DNA of 32,117 nt, taken from assembly GCF_030209355.1 (NCBI RefSeq), contig NZ_JARVSF010000032.1, positions 1 to 32,117 of the forward strand, written 5' to 3'. Both the position numbers and the translations under genes were made by a program. This document shows, in pieces, positions 14,816 to 22,220 of this stretch. The DNA comes from Pseudarthrobacter sp. fls2-241-R2A-127 (GTDB lineage: Bacteria > Actinomycetota > Actinomycetes > Actinomycetales > Micrococcaceae). The notes under the pieces are model-generated. The model ran no database searches and was not told the DNA's origin. It worked only from the letters and a program-made list of their open reading frames with translations. Within the stretch, counting starts at the first letter, position 1, and each line of letters begins with the position of its first letter.

Positions 14816-15496
14816 ATGGATTGGTGGGCCATGTATCGACCTCCCTGGGCGGAACGGATTGCCGCCGTAGCCTCCTTGGCCGATGCCAAACGGCTGCAGC
14901 TTTTCGAACTCGTCGCGGCCTCGCCGCGGCCGGTAGGCCGGGATGAGGTGGCCGAATCCGTTGGCATGGCACGGAGCACGGTTTCGTTCCATTTGGACAG
15001 GCTGGTCCAAGACGGGCTGCTGGCCGTGGAGTTCCACAAGGCCCCCGGAAAGGCCGGCCCCGGGTCCGGCCGGCCGGCCAAAATGTACCGGCGGGCGGCA
15101 GGAGAAGTTGGAGCGACGGTGCCGGACCGCAACTACGACCTGGCCGGCGAACTGATGGCGGCCGCCATCGAGGCGACCCAGGCCGGGAGTGGTCCCGTGG
15201 ATGAGGCGCTGCGCTCAGCCGCCTTCCGGAAGGGCCGCGAACTGGCGGAAGCGGCCGGAAGCCTGGGCGATTTCCTGGCCCAGGCCGGCTACCGGCCCCA
15301 GGACGACGGCGGTGGCGGTTACCTGCTGCCCAACTGCCCCTTCCATCGGCTTTCCACCCAGCACGCATCCGTAGTGTGCGACATGAACGGCGCATTCCTG
15401 CGCGGGGCGGCGGCCGGGTGCGGCGAGCCCGCGGACCGGGTAGCTTCGGTCGACCTTCCCGGTCACTGCTGCGCGAGGATCACCGGCGCTTCATGA
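14816..15496 (+). CDS. Winged-helix regulator with cysteine-rich (possible Fe-S) C-terminus
   Basis: This 226-residue regulator has an ArsR/SufR-type winged helix at about 20-95 (DAKRLQLFELVAASPRPVGR, MARSTVSFHLDRLVQDGLLA, then a basic wing GSGRPAKMYRR). The C-terminal part carries Cys174 (NCPFH), Cys188 (VVCDMN), Cys202 (AGCGEP) and Cys218-219 (GHCCARI). The spacing recalls SufR-like [Fe-S] repressors, so redox or iron sensing is plausible but not shown. The start is uncertain: ATG 14816 lies close behind TATAAT, ATG 14831 has a weak GGTGGG, and TTG 14810 is possible. It is divergent from the DoxX-like gene across shared operators, and iscS, which makes sulfur available for Fe-S clusters, starts 65 bases downstream. 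Confidence 0.82.
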   Translation: MDWWAMYRPPWAERIAAVASLADAKRLQLFELVAASPRPVGRDEVAESVGMARSTVSFHLDRLVQDGLLAVEFHKAPGKAGPGSGRPAKMYRRAAGEVGATVPDRNYDLAGELMAAAIEATQAGSGPVDEALRSAAFRKGRELAEAAGSLGDFLAQAGYRPQDDGGGGYLLPNCPFHRLSTQHASVVCDMNGAFLRGAAAGCGEPADRVASVDLPGHCCARITGAS

Positions 15497-15548
15497 GAGG
15501 TGGCCGGTCAACGCTTCCCTGCGCCGGGGCTGCCGCGGCAGTCGGCGC

Positions 15549-15554
15549 TAGAAT
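15549..15554 (+). promoter_or_regulatory. Candidate -10 of leaderless iscS transcript
   Basis: TAGAAT is followed by six bases and then the GTG start of the cysteine desulfurase. There is no Shine-Dalgarno sequence at the GTG. Confidence 0.5.
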
Positions 15555-15560
15555 TGGACG

Positions 15561-16790
15561 GTGCCCGCCTACCTCGACCACGCCGCCACCACGCCGCTGA
15601 CCGGTGCGGCCCTCACCGCCATGACGCGCGAACTGGCCCGGACCGGAAACCCTTCGTCGCTGCACGGTTCCGGCCGCCGGGCCCGCCGTTCCGTGGAAGA
15701 CGCACGGGAGACCATCGCCGCGTCCTTCGGTGCGCACCCGTCGGAAGTGATCTTTACCTCCGGCGGCACCGAATCGGACAACCTCGCGGTGAAGGGCCTT
15801 TACTGGTCCCGGGTGGCAGAGGAGCCCAGCCGGCGCCGCATCCTCTGCTCCGCCGTCGAGCACCACGCGGTGCTGGACACCGTCGAGTGGCTCGAGCGGC
15901 ACGAGGGCGCGGCAGTTACGTGGCTGCCGGTGGACTCCGAGGGCGTGGTGGACCTTGCCGTCCTGGAAGCTGAACTCTCCCGTGACCCTGGCAGCGTGGC
16001 CCTGGTGACCGTGATGTGGGCCAACAATGAAGTGGGAACCATCCAGCCGGTCCGCCGGATCGTTGACCTGGCCCACAAGGCCGGCGTGCCGGTGCACTCC
16101 GACGCCGTCCAGGCATTCGGGTCCCTGCCCGTGGACTTCAAGGAGTCCGGCCTCGACGCAATGTCCATTTCCGGCCATAAGATCGGCGGCCCGGTCGGTG
16201 TGGGCGCGCTCCTGTTGGGCCGCTCGGTCAAACTGACGCCCGTGCAGCACGGTGGCGGCCAGGAACGCGACGTCCGCTCCGGGACGCTGGACACGGCATC
16301 CATCGCCGCCTTCGCCGCAGCCGCGGAAGCCGTTGCAAAAGCGCGGGCCGGGGAAGCGGAGCGGATTGCTTCCTTGCGCGACCGCCTGGTGGACGGCGTC
16401 CGCGAACGGGTTCCCGAAGCCATACTCCGTGGTGCGCCGGGTGAGGCCCGGCTGCCCGGCAACGCCCATTTCACCTTTCCCGGATGCGAAGGGGATTCGC
16501 TGCTGTTCCTCCTGGACCTGGCCGGCATCGAATCGTCCACCGGCTCGGCCTGCACCGCCGGGGTACCGCGGCCCTCCCACGTGCTGCTGGCCATGGGCCT
16601 GGACGAGGAAACCGCGCGGGGTGCGCAGCGGTTCAGCCTGGGACACACCTCCACCGAGGCCGACGTCGATGCATTGCTTGCGGCACTGCCCGAGGCCTAT
16701 GCGCGTGCACGCCAAGCCGGCATGGCCGGGCATGAGTCCAGCATCCAAACCGCAGGAACCGTGGCACGGCAGGCGCTGCACGGTAACTGA
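15561..16790 (+). CDS. iscS: Cysteine desulfurase (IscS/NifS family)
   Basis: This 409-residue PLP enzyme moves sulfur from cysteine to its own active-site cysteine as a persulfide. Visible residues are the N-terminal YLDHAATTPL, the PLP-stacking His101 (EHHAVLDT), Asp181 (HSDAVQAFG), the Schiff-base Lys207 (SGHKIGGPVG) and the catalytic Cys331 (STGSACTAGV). The immediately downstream mnmA and the syntenic pair in other Actinobacteria suggest its main job is to feed MnmA. It could also supply Fe-S assembly, although the suf genes are not here. The GTG start matches the family N-terminus and appears leaderless. Confidence 0.95.
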   Translation: MPAYLDHAATTPLTGAALTAMTRELARTGNPSSLHGSGRRARRSVEDARETIAASFGAHPSEVIFTSGGTESDNLAVKGLYWSRVAEEPSRRRILCSAVEHHAVLDTVEWLERHEGAAVTWLPVDSEGVVDLAVLEAELSRDPGSVALVTVMWANNEVGTIQPVRRIVDLAHKAGVPVHSDAVQAFGSLPVDFKESGLDAMSISGHKIGGPVGVGALLLGRSVKLTPVQHGGGQERDVRSGTLDTASIAAFAAAAEAVAKARAGEAERIASLRDRLVDGVRERVPEAILRGAPGEARLPGNAHFTFPGCEGDSLLFLLDLAGIESSTGSACTAGVPRPSHVLLAMGLDEETARGAQRFSLGHTSTEADVDALLAALPEAYARARQAGMAGHESSIQTAGTVARQALHGN

Positions 16791-16792
16791 CC

Positions 16793-16824
16793 CGGCCAGG
16801 CCCGGAAATCCGGGACGGCCTTGG
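16793..16824 (+). terminator. Weak imperfect hairpin between iscS and mnmA
   Basis: CCCGG/CCGGG around AAAT extends outward with imperfect GGCC pairing directly after the iscS stop. There is no T-tract. It may be a partial terminator or simply G/C-rich spacer. Confidence 0.3.
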
Positions 16825-16866
16825 CGGGGAAGATCCCGGCGCCGAGACCCGATTTGCGCGGGTCCG

Positions 16867-16872
16867 TAGAAT
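16867..16872 (+). promoter_or_regulatory. Candidate -10 of mnmA
   Basis: TAGAAT fits the -10 pattern used elsewhere in the window and would start a transcript near 16879, about 73 bases before the mnmA start. No clear -35 is visible. Confidence 0.4.
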
Positions 16873-16951
16873 GGATAGGCGAAGATCGTTTCCGCCGCCC
16901 GGCCTTGCCGTACGGGCCCCGGTAAGCCAGCACCCCCAACAGAAAGCCACC

Positions 16952-18085
16952 ATGCGAGTACTAGCAGCCATGAGCGGCGGAGTTGATTCCGCCGTTGCCG
17001 CCGCCCGCGCGGTCGAGGCGGGGCACGACGTCGTCGGCGTCCACCTTGCCCTGTCCCGCATGCCGGGAACCTTGCGCACCGGCAGCCGGGGCTGTTGCAC
17101 CATCGAAGACTCCAGGGACGCATGGCGGGCCTGCGACGTCCTCGGCATTCCCTACTACGTTTGGGATTTCTCCGAGCGCTTCAAGGAAGACGTCGTCCAG
17201 GACTTCATCGATGAATACGCCGCCGGCCGCACTCCCAATCCCTGCATGCGCTGTAACGAACGGATTAAGTTCGCCGCCCTGCTCGAGAAAGCCATTGCCC
17301 TGGGCTTCGACGCCGTGTGCACCGGCCACTACGCCAAGGTGATCGAGGACGCCGACGGCAACCGGGAACTCCACCGGGCAGCCGACTGGGCGAAGGACCA
17401 GAGCTACGTCCTGGGCGTCCTGACGCACGAACAACTCAAGCATTCCATGTTCCCCCTTGCCGACACCCCGTCCAAGGCCGAGGTCCGTGCCGAAGCGGAG
17501 CGTCGGGGCCTCTCTGTGGCCAACAAGCCGGACAGCCACGACATCTGCTTCATTCCCGATGGAGACACCGCCGGCTGGCTCGCCGAGAAAATCGAGATGA
17601 CCACCGGAGACATCGTGGACGAGTCCGGTGCCAAGGTGGGGGAGCACCCGGGGGCCAACGCCTTCACGGTGGGCCAGCGGCGTGGGCTCAAGCTGGGCAC
17701 CCCCGCGGCTGACGGCAAGCCCCGCTTCGTCCTGGAAATCCGGCCCAAGGAAAACAAAGTGGTGGTGGGGCCCGAGGCCCTGCTCGCCATCGATGAGATC
17801 CGCGGGATCAAGGTGTCCTGGGCAGGCCTTCCCATTTCCGAGGTGGAAACGGGGGCAGAGTTCAACTGCCACGCCCAAGTCCGCGCGCACGGGGATCCCG
17901 TACCGGCCCGGGCGTGGATGGAGTCGGCCCCGGACGGCGCTGCCGGCAGCCACCTGGTGGTCCGCCTTGAGGCTCCGCTGCGCGGCGTGGCCCCCGGCCA
18001 GACTGTGGTGCTGTACCAGGGCAGCCGCGTCCTGGGCCAGGCAACCATCGACGCCGCACGGTCCCTGCAGCGGGCCGCACTGTAA
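16952..18085 (+). CDS. mnmA: tRNA 2-thiouridine(34) synthase
   Basis: This 377-residue protein catalyses ATP-dependent 2-thiolation of the wobble uridine in Lys, Glu and Gln tRNAs. The PP-loop SGGVDS is at residues 8-13. Cys101 in NPCMRCN and Cys199 in DSHDICFIPDGD are in the positions of the two catalytic cysteines of E. coli MnmA. The C-terminal part (about 205-377) has the usual beta-barrel regions, including VGQRRGLKLG. The frame is open from 16871, but MRVLAAMSGGVDS from the ATG at 16952 is the standard N-terminus. It lies directly after the cysteine desulfurase gene, its probable sulfur donor. Confidence 0.96.
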   Translation: MRVLAAMSGGVDSAVAAARAVEAGHDVVGVHLALSRMPGTLRTGSRGCCTIEDSRDAWRACDVLGIPYYVWDFSERFKEDVVQDFIDEYAAGRTPNPCMRCNERIKFAALLEKAIALGFDAVCTGHYAKVIEDADGNRELHRAADWAKDQSYVLGVLTHEQLKHSMFPLADTPSKAEVRAEAERRGLSVANKPDSHDICFIPDGDTAGWLAEKIEMTTGDIVDESGAKVGEHPGANAFTVGQRRGLKLGTPAADGKPRFVLEIRPKENKVVVGPEALLAIDEIRGIKVSWAGLPISEVETGAEFNCHAQVRAHGDPVPARAWMESAPDGAAGSHLVVRLEAPLRGVAPGQTVVLYQGSRVLGQATIDAARSLQRAAL

Positions 18086-18099
18086 CCGTGCCACTACCT

Positions 18100-18131
18100 G
18101 CACCGCCACGATTTCGCCGTGGCGGTGCTTT
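18100..18131 (+). terminator. Intrinsic terminator after mnmA
   Basis: A perfect 11-bp stem GCACCGCCACG/CGTGGCGGTGC (18100-18110 with 18118-18128) ends in TTT, 15 bases beyond the mnmA stop. Confidence 0.8.
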
Positions 18132-18225
18132 GCCGTACCCGGGTGCCTGCCGAAGGCTGTTCGCCGAACACCGTTCGGGTAACTATTGAGAAAATATTGT
18201 GTTTCAACTCACAGAAATGGCGGTC

Positions 18226-18261
18226 TTGAGGGCTGACTCTCTGATTGAATCTAGGAATCAG
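18226..18261 (+). promoter_or_regulatory. Candidate promoter/operator of the peptide ABC operon
   Basis: TTGAGG (18226-18231) could serve as a -35, followed 18 bases later by a weak TCTAGG. A perfect inverted repeat CTGATT-N9-AATCAG (18241-18261) overlaps the supposed -10 region and could be an operator. The whole leader from 18132 to 18336 is AT-richer than its surroundings and also holds TATTGT near 18195 as an alternative -10. Confidence 0.35.
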
Positions 18262-18336
18262 CACTGCACGCTGGCGTCCGGGGCTATCAACCTGCGACCG
18301 CGGGCGTGCGCGTACTCATCGGAAAGAAGTTCACAG

Positions 18337-19971
18337 ATGATCAAGAGCACAACGGCCCTGCACCGCGCCATCGCGCTGGCAGGCATCTCCGCCCTGGCCC
18401 TGACAGCCTGCACAGGGCCTTCCGGCGGCGGGGGGACCTCCACCGGCAGTGCCGGCGGCGGTGCCATTACTTTCGGCACCACGGACAAGGTCGTCACCCT
18501 CGATCCCGCCGGTTCCTACGACGCAGGCTCCTTCCTGGTCATGAACCAGGTGTATCCCTTCCTGATGAACTCCAAGCCCGGCTCGGCCGAGGTCAGCCCG
18601 GACATCGCTGAGTCCGCGTCTTTCACGTCGCCGACCGAGTTCACCGTGAAGCTCAAGCCCAACCTGAAGTTCGCCAACGGCCACGCGCTGACTGCCTCGG
18701 ACGTTAAGTTCTCCTACGACCGCATCGTCAAGATCGACGACCCCAACGGTCCCGCGTCCCTGCTCTCGAACCTCAAGTCCGTTGACGTCAAGGACGACAC
18801 CACGGTGGTCTTCAACCTCAAGGCAGGTAACGACCAGGTCTTCCCCAGCGTCCTTGGCACCAACACCGGCCCGATCGTGGATGAGGAAGTCTTCCCCGCG
18901 GACAAGGTGATGAGCGACGAAGACATCGTTGCCGCAAAGCCGTTCGCCGGCCAGTACACCATCGACTCCTACAAGAAGAACGAACTCATCAGCCTCAAGA
19001 GCAACCCGGACTACAACGGGCTCCTGGGCAAGCCGGCCAACGACAGCGCCGTGATCAAGTACTACGCCGACTCCAACAACCTGAAGCTTGACGTCCAGGG
19101 CGGCAACATCGACGTTGCCGGCCGCAGCCTCACGGCCACGGACGCCGCCGATCTCGGCAAGGACTCCAAGGTCAAGGTCTACAAGGGCCCGGGTGGCGAG
19201 CTGCGCTACATCGTCTTCAACTTCGACACCATGCCGTTCGGCGCCAAGACGCCCGAAGCCAACCCCGCCAAGGCCCTGGCCGTTCGCCAGGCCATGGCGG
19301 ACGTCGTCGACCGGCAGGCCATCTCGGACCAGGTGTACAAGGGAACCTACGTACCCGCCTACTCCGTGGTGGCGGATGGCTTGCCGGGTGCAATCCAGCC
19401 CATGAAGGACCTTTACGGTGACGGCAGCGGCAAGCCGAGCCTGGACAAAGCCAAGAAGGTCCTCAGCGACGCCGGGGTCACCGGTCCGGTCACCGTGAAG
19501 CTGCAGTACAACCCGGACCACTACGGCAAGTCGTCAGGCGACGAGTACGCCATGGTCAAGGAACAACTGGAGAAGTCCGGACTGTTCACCGTGGACCTGC
19601 AATCCACCGAATGGGTGACGTATTCCAAGGCACGCACCGCTGACGCGTACCCCGTTTACCAGCTCGGCTGGTTCCCGGACTACTCGGATGCGGACAACTA
19701 CCTCACGCCCTTCTTCATTCCGGGCAACTTCCTCAAGAACCACTACGAGAACCCGACTGTCACGGACCTGATCCAGAAGCAGCTGACCACTCCGGACAAG
19801 ACCGAACGCCAGAAACTGATCGGCGACGCCCAGACGGCAGTGGCGAAGGACCTCTCCACCCTGCCGTTGCTGCAGGGCTCGCAGCTCCTGGTGGCAGGGG
19901 CTGACGTCAAGGGTGTCGAAAAGACCCTTGACCCCTCCTTCAAGACACGCCTTGGCGTGCTGTCCAAGTAA
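18337..19971 (+). CDS. Peptide-type ABC transporter substrate-binding lipoprotein
   Basis: This 544-residue protein is a family 5 (DppA/OppA type) solute-binding protein. It has a lipoprotein signal with lipobox LTAC (acylated cysteine at 25) and a Gly/Ser-rich tether (28-45). A mature domain follows, with GTTDKVVTLDPAGSYDAGSF, LKPNLKFANGHALTASDVKF and VRQAMADVVDRQAI. The family delivers peptides, and sometimes other solutes, to membrane permeases; the substrate cannot be read from sequence. The frame is open from 18199, but the ATG at 18337 has GGAAAGAAG seven bases upstream and gives a normal signal peptide. It is the first gene of a four-gene importer operon. Confidence 0.95.
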   Translation: MIKSTTALHRAIALAGISALALTACTGPSGGGGTSTGSAGGGAITFGTTDKVVTLDPAGSYDAGSFLVMNQVYPFLMNSKPGSAEVSPDIAESASFTSPTEFTVKLKPNLKFANGHALTASDVKFSYDRIVKIDDPNGPASLLSNLKSVDVKDDTTVVFNLKAGNDQVFPSVLGTNTGPIVDEEVFPADKVMSDEDIVAAKPFAGQYTIDSYKKNELISLKSNPDYNGLLGKPANDSAVIKYYADSNNLKLDVQGGNIDVAGRSLTATDAADLGKDSKVKVYKGPGGELRYIVFNFDTMPFGAKTPEANPAKALAVRQAMADVVDRQAISDQVYKGTYVPAYSVVADGLPGAIQPMKDLYGDGSGKPSLDKAKKVLSDAGVTGPVTVKLQYNPDHYGKSSGDEYAMVKEQLEKSGLFTVDLQSTEWVTYSKARTADAYPVYQLGWFPDYSDADNYLTPFFIPGNFLKNHYENPTVTDLIQKQLTTPDKTERQKLIGDAQTAVAKDLSTLPLLQGSQLLVAGADVKGVEKTLDPSFKTRLGVLSK

Positions 19972-20004
19972 GCAGTCAACCCCCATCGGGCTCTGACGGG
20001 CCGG

Positions 20005-20036
20005 AGGCGGGACGCCGAAATGGTGTCCCGCCTTTT
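20005..20036 (+). terminator. Intercistronic hairpin with T-run (attenuator)
   Basis: AGGCGGGAC (20005-20013) pairs with GTCCCGCCT (20025-20033), with extra CC/GG pairing inside, and is followed by TTTT. It lies between the binding-protein gene and the first permease gene. Partial termination or 3' mRNA protection would give more binding protein than permease. Confidence 0.75.
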
Positions 20037-20098
20037 GCCGGTCATCAGTCAGCAACGAGGGGAATGCTGGCTCCCGGTCACCACGAATCCAGGTACCG

Positions 20099-21190
20099 AT
20101 GACAACTTTGATTGACGCGCCGCCCAGTGATGCGGACGCGATCCTGCCGTCCAAGAAAAAAGCCGCAGGAGGAGGACTGGGCCAGTACATCCTGGTCCGC
20201 TTCCTGCTGATCTTCCCTACCATCCTTATCCTCGTCACCTTGGTGTTCTTCCTTATGCGGATCACCGGCGACCCCATCACCGCCGCCATGGGCGGCCGCC
20301 TGCCCCCTGAACAGCTGCAGGAACGCATCCACGCAGCCGGCTACGACCGGCCGATCTTCGTGCAGTACTTCGAGTACCTGGGCCAGCTGATCACCGGGAA
20401 CTTCGGCACCACGCTCTCGGACAACCGCCAGGTCTCCGAGATGCTCACCACCTACGGAGCCGCCACCCTCGAGCTGTCCATCAACGCCCTCATCGTTGCG
20501 CTGCTCGTGGGTATCCCGCTGGGCATGGTCGCGGCGCACCGGCGCGACCACCTGCCGGACGCCGTGCTGCGGATCCTGGCCATCCTCTTCTACGCCACCC
20601 CCGTATTCTTCGCCGGCATGCTGCTCAAACTGGTGTTCTCGGTATGGCTGGGCTGGCTCCCGGTCGCCGGCCGCGCCGGCACGCGGACGGAACTGTCGCT
20701 CACTGCCCTGCAAGCGCCCACCGGCATCTACTGGCTCGACGCGCTGCGCAGCGGAAACATGTCCGCCTTCAGCGACGTGATGTCCCATGCGGTCCTGCCG
20801 GCACTGGCGCTCGGCCTCCTGACGGCAGGAATCTTCCTGCGGCTGGTCCGGACCAACGTTATTGGCACACTCGGGAAGGACTACGTCGAGGCCGGCCGTT
20901 CGCGCGGCGTCAGCGAGTTCCGCCTGGTCACCAAGCACGCGTACAAGCCGGCCTTGATCCCGATCATCACGGTGATGGGCCTGCAGATCGCAGTGATGCT
21001 TGGCGGCGCCGTGCTCACCGAAACAACCTTTGAGTGGAAAGGCCTCGGCTTCCAGCTGGCCAACTACCTCACGGCGCGCGACTTCGTCGCCGTCCAGGGC
21101 ATCGTGGTGCTCCTGGCCGTCATCGTCGCCGTCACCAACTTCATCGTGGACATCGTCGCCGCGCTGATCGACCCCCGCGTGAGGTACTGA
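20099..21190 (+). CDS. Peptide-type ABC transporter permease (DppB-like)
   Basis: This 363-residue inner-membrane permease has six predicted helices: about 22-46 plus five between 120 and 355. The ABC coupling motif sits at DYVEAGRSRGVSEFRLVTKH (about 261-280). It has the family N-terminal pattern FLMRITGDPITAAMGG and the large extracellular loop after helix 1. The N-terminal 25 residues are hydrophilic and lysine-rich. The ATG at 20099 has AGGT close upstream. The next permease gene starts one base after its stop, so the two are translationally coupled. Confidence 0.94.
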   Translation: MTTLIDAPPSDADAILPSKKKAAGGGLGQYILVRFLLIFPTILILVTLVFFLMRITGDPITAAMGGRLPPEQLQERIHAAGYDRPIFVQYFEYLGQLITGNFGTTLSDNRQVSEMLTTYGAATLELSINALIVALLVGIPLGMVAAHRRDHLPDAVLRILAILFYATPVFFAGMLLKLVFSVWLGWLPVAGRAGTRTELSLTALQAPTGIYWLDALRSGNMSAFSDVMSHAVLPALALGLLTAGIFLRLVRTNVIGTLGKDYVEAGRSRGVSEFRLVTKHAYKPALIPIITVMGLQIAVMLGGAVLTETTFEWKGLGFQLANYLTARDFVAVQGIVVLLAVIVAVTNFIVDIVAALIDPRVRY

Positions 21191-21191
21191 C

Positions 21192-22220
21192 ATGACTGCC
21201 GAGACCACCCTGGAACCCGTGGCCAACCCGCGGGCATCCTTCCTCCGCCGGCTGCCGGTTGTTTCCCACTTCAACAAGAGTGTCGGCCTGCAGCGGTTCA
21301 TGCTCGTTGTAGGCCTGGTCCTCACCGGAGTCTTCCTGCTGACCGCGCTGACCGCTCCGCTGCTCGCCCCCTACGGTTTTGCCCAACTCTCGGACGCCGA
21401 CGGCAGCTTCCCCACCCAGCAGGCCCCCGGCGGCAAGCACCTCCTGGGCACCACAGTCGGCGGTTATGACGTGCTCTCCCGGGTTATCTGGGGCACCCAG
21501 ACCGCCCTGCTGGTCATCATCGTCGCCGTGATCCTGTCGATCTTCGCCGGCGTCATCCTCGGTCTGGTGAGCGGCTACATCGGTGGCTGGCTGGACCGCA
21601 TCCTGGTGGTGGTCGCCGATGCGATCTACGCCTTCCCGTCCCTGCTGGTCGCGATCGTCATGGCGATTGTCATCAGCGGCGGCCAGTCCAGCCTGCTGGG
21701 TGGAATCCTTGCTGCTGCCATCTCCATCACCGTCGTATTCATCCCGCAATACTTCAGGGTGATCCGGGCCGAAACCATCAGGTTGAAGGCCGAGCCCTTC
21801 GTCGAATCGGCCAAGGTGGTGGGCGCCTCGAACATCAGGATCATGACCCGGCACATCTACCGGAACGCCACCCGCACCCTGCCGCTGATCTTCACCCTCA
21901 ACGCCTCCGAATCCATCCTGACCCTCGCCGGGCTGGGCTTCCTCGGATTCGGCATCGAGCCGAGCTCAGCCGCGGAATGGGGCTTTGACCTGAACAAGGC
22001 CCTTGCCGACACCACGTCCGGCATCTGGTGGACGGGCCTGTTCCCCGGCCTGGCCATCGTCTGGACCGTGCTGGGGCTGACGCTCGTGGGCGAAAGCATC
22101 AACGACCTCAACGATCCGCGCCTGCGCGGGCGGAAGCGGATCAACCGCAAAGCAGCTGCCGTCGCGGTACCCGCCGCGTCAGCTGGATCCGGTACCGAAA
22201 CAGAATTGAGCAACCCGTGA
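21192..22220 (+). CDS. Peptide-type ABC transporter permease (DppC-like)
   Basis: This 342-residue second permease has the DppC/OppC layout: an N-terminal hydrophilic region, a first helix (about 38-60), a periplasmic stretch with HLLGTTVGGYDVLSRVIWGT, and then five helices. The coupling motif is FVESAKVVGASNIRIMTRH (about 203-221). It pairs with the DppB-like protein to form the channel. Its C-terminus is rich in Ala, Lys and Arg. The ribosome-binding site GAGGT overlaps the end of the preceding gene. Its stop codon overlaps the GTG start of the ATPase gene (GTGA). Confidence 0.94.
   Translation: MTAETTLEPVANPRASFLRRLPVVSHFNKSVGLQRFMLVVGLVLTGVFLLTALTAPLLAPYGFAQLSDADGSFPTQQAPGGKHLLGTTVGGYDVLSRVIWGTQTALLVIIVAVILSIFAGVILGLVSGYIGGWLDRILVVVADAIYAFPSLLVAIVMAIVISGGQSSLLGGILAAAISITVVFIPQYFRVIRAETIRLKAEPFVESAKVVGASNIRIMTRHIYRNATRTLPLIFTLNASESILTLAGLGFLGFGIEPSSAAEWGFDLNKALADTTSGIWWTGLFPGLAIVWTVLGLTLVGESINDLNDPRLRGRKRINRKAAAVAVPAASAGSGTETELSNP

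Noticed and set aside
15480..17123. Minus-strand open frame of 547 codons opposite iscS and the start of mnmA
   Set aside because: Both opposite genes have complete catalytic motifs, and the antisense translation is Gly/Arg-rich without domains.
20078..21325. Minus-strand open frame of 415 codons opposite the DppB-like permease
   Set aside because: The translation is Asp/Gly/His/Gln-rich with no recognisable fold, while the plus strand encodes a clear permease.
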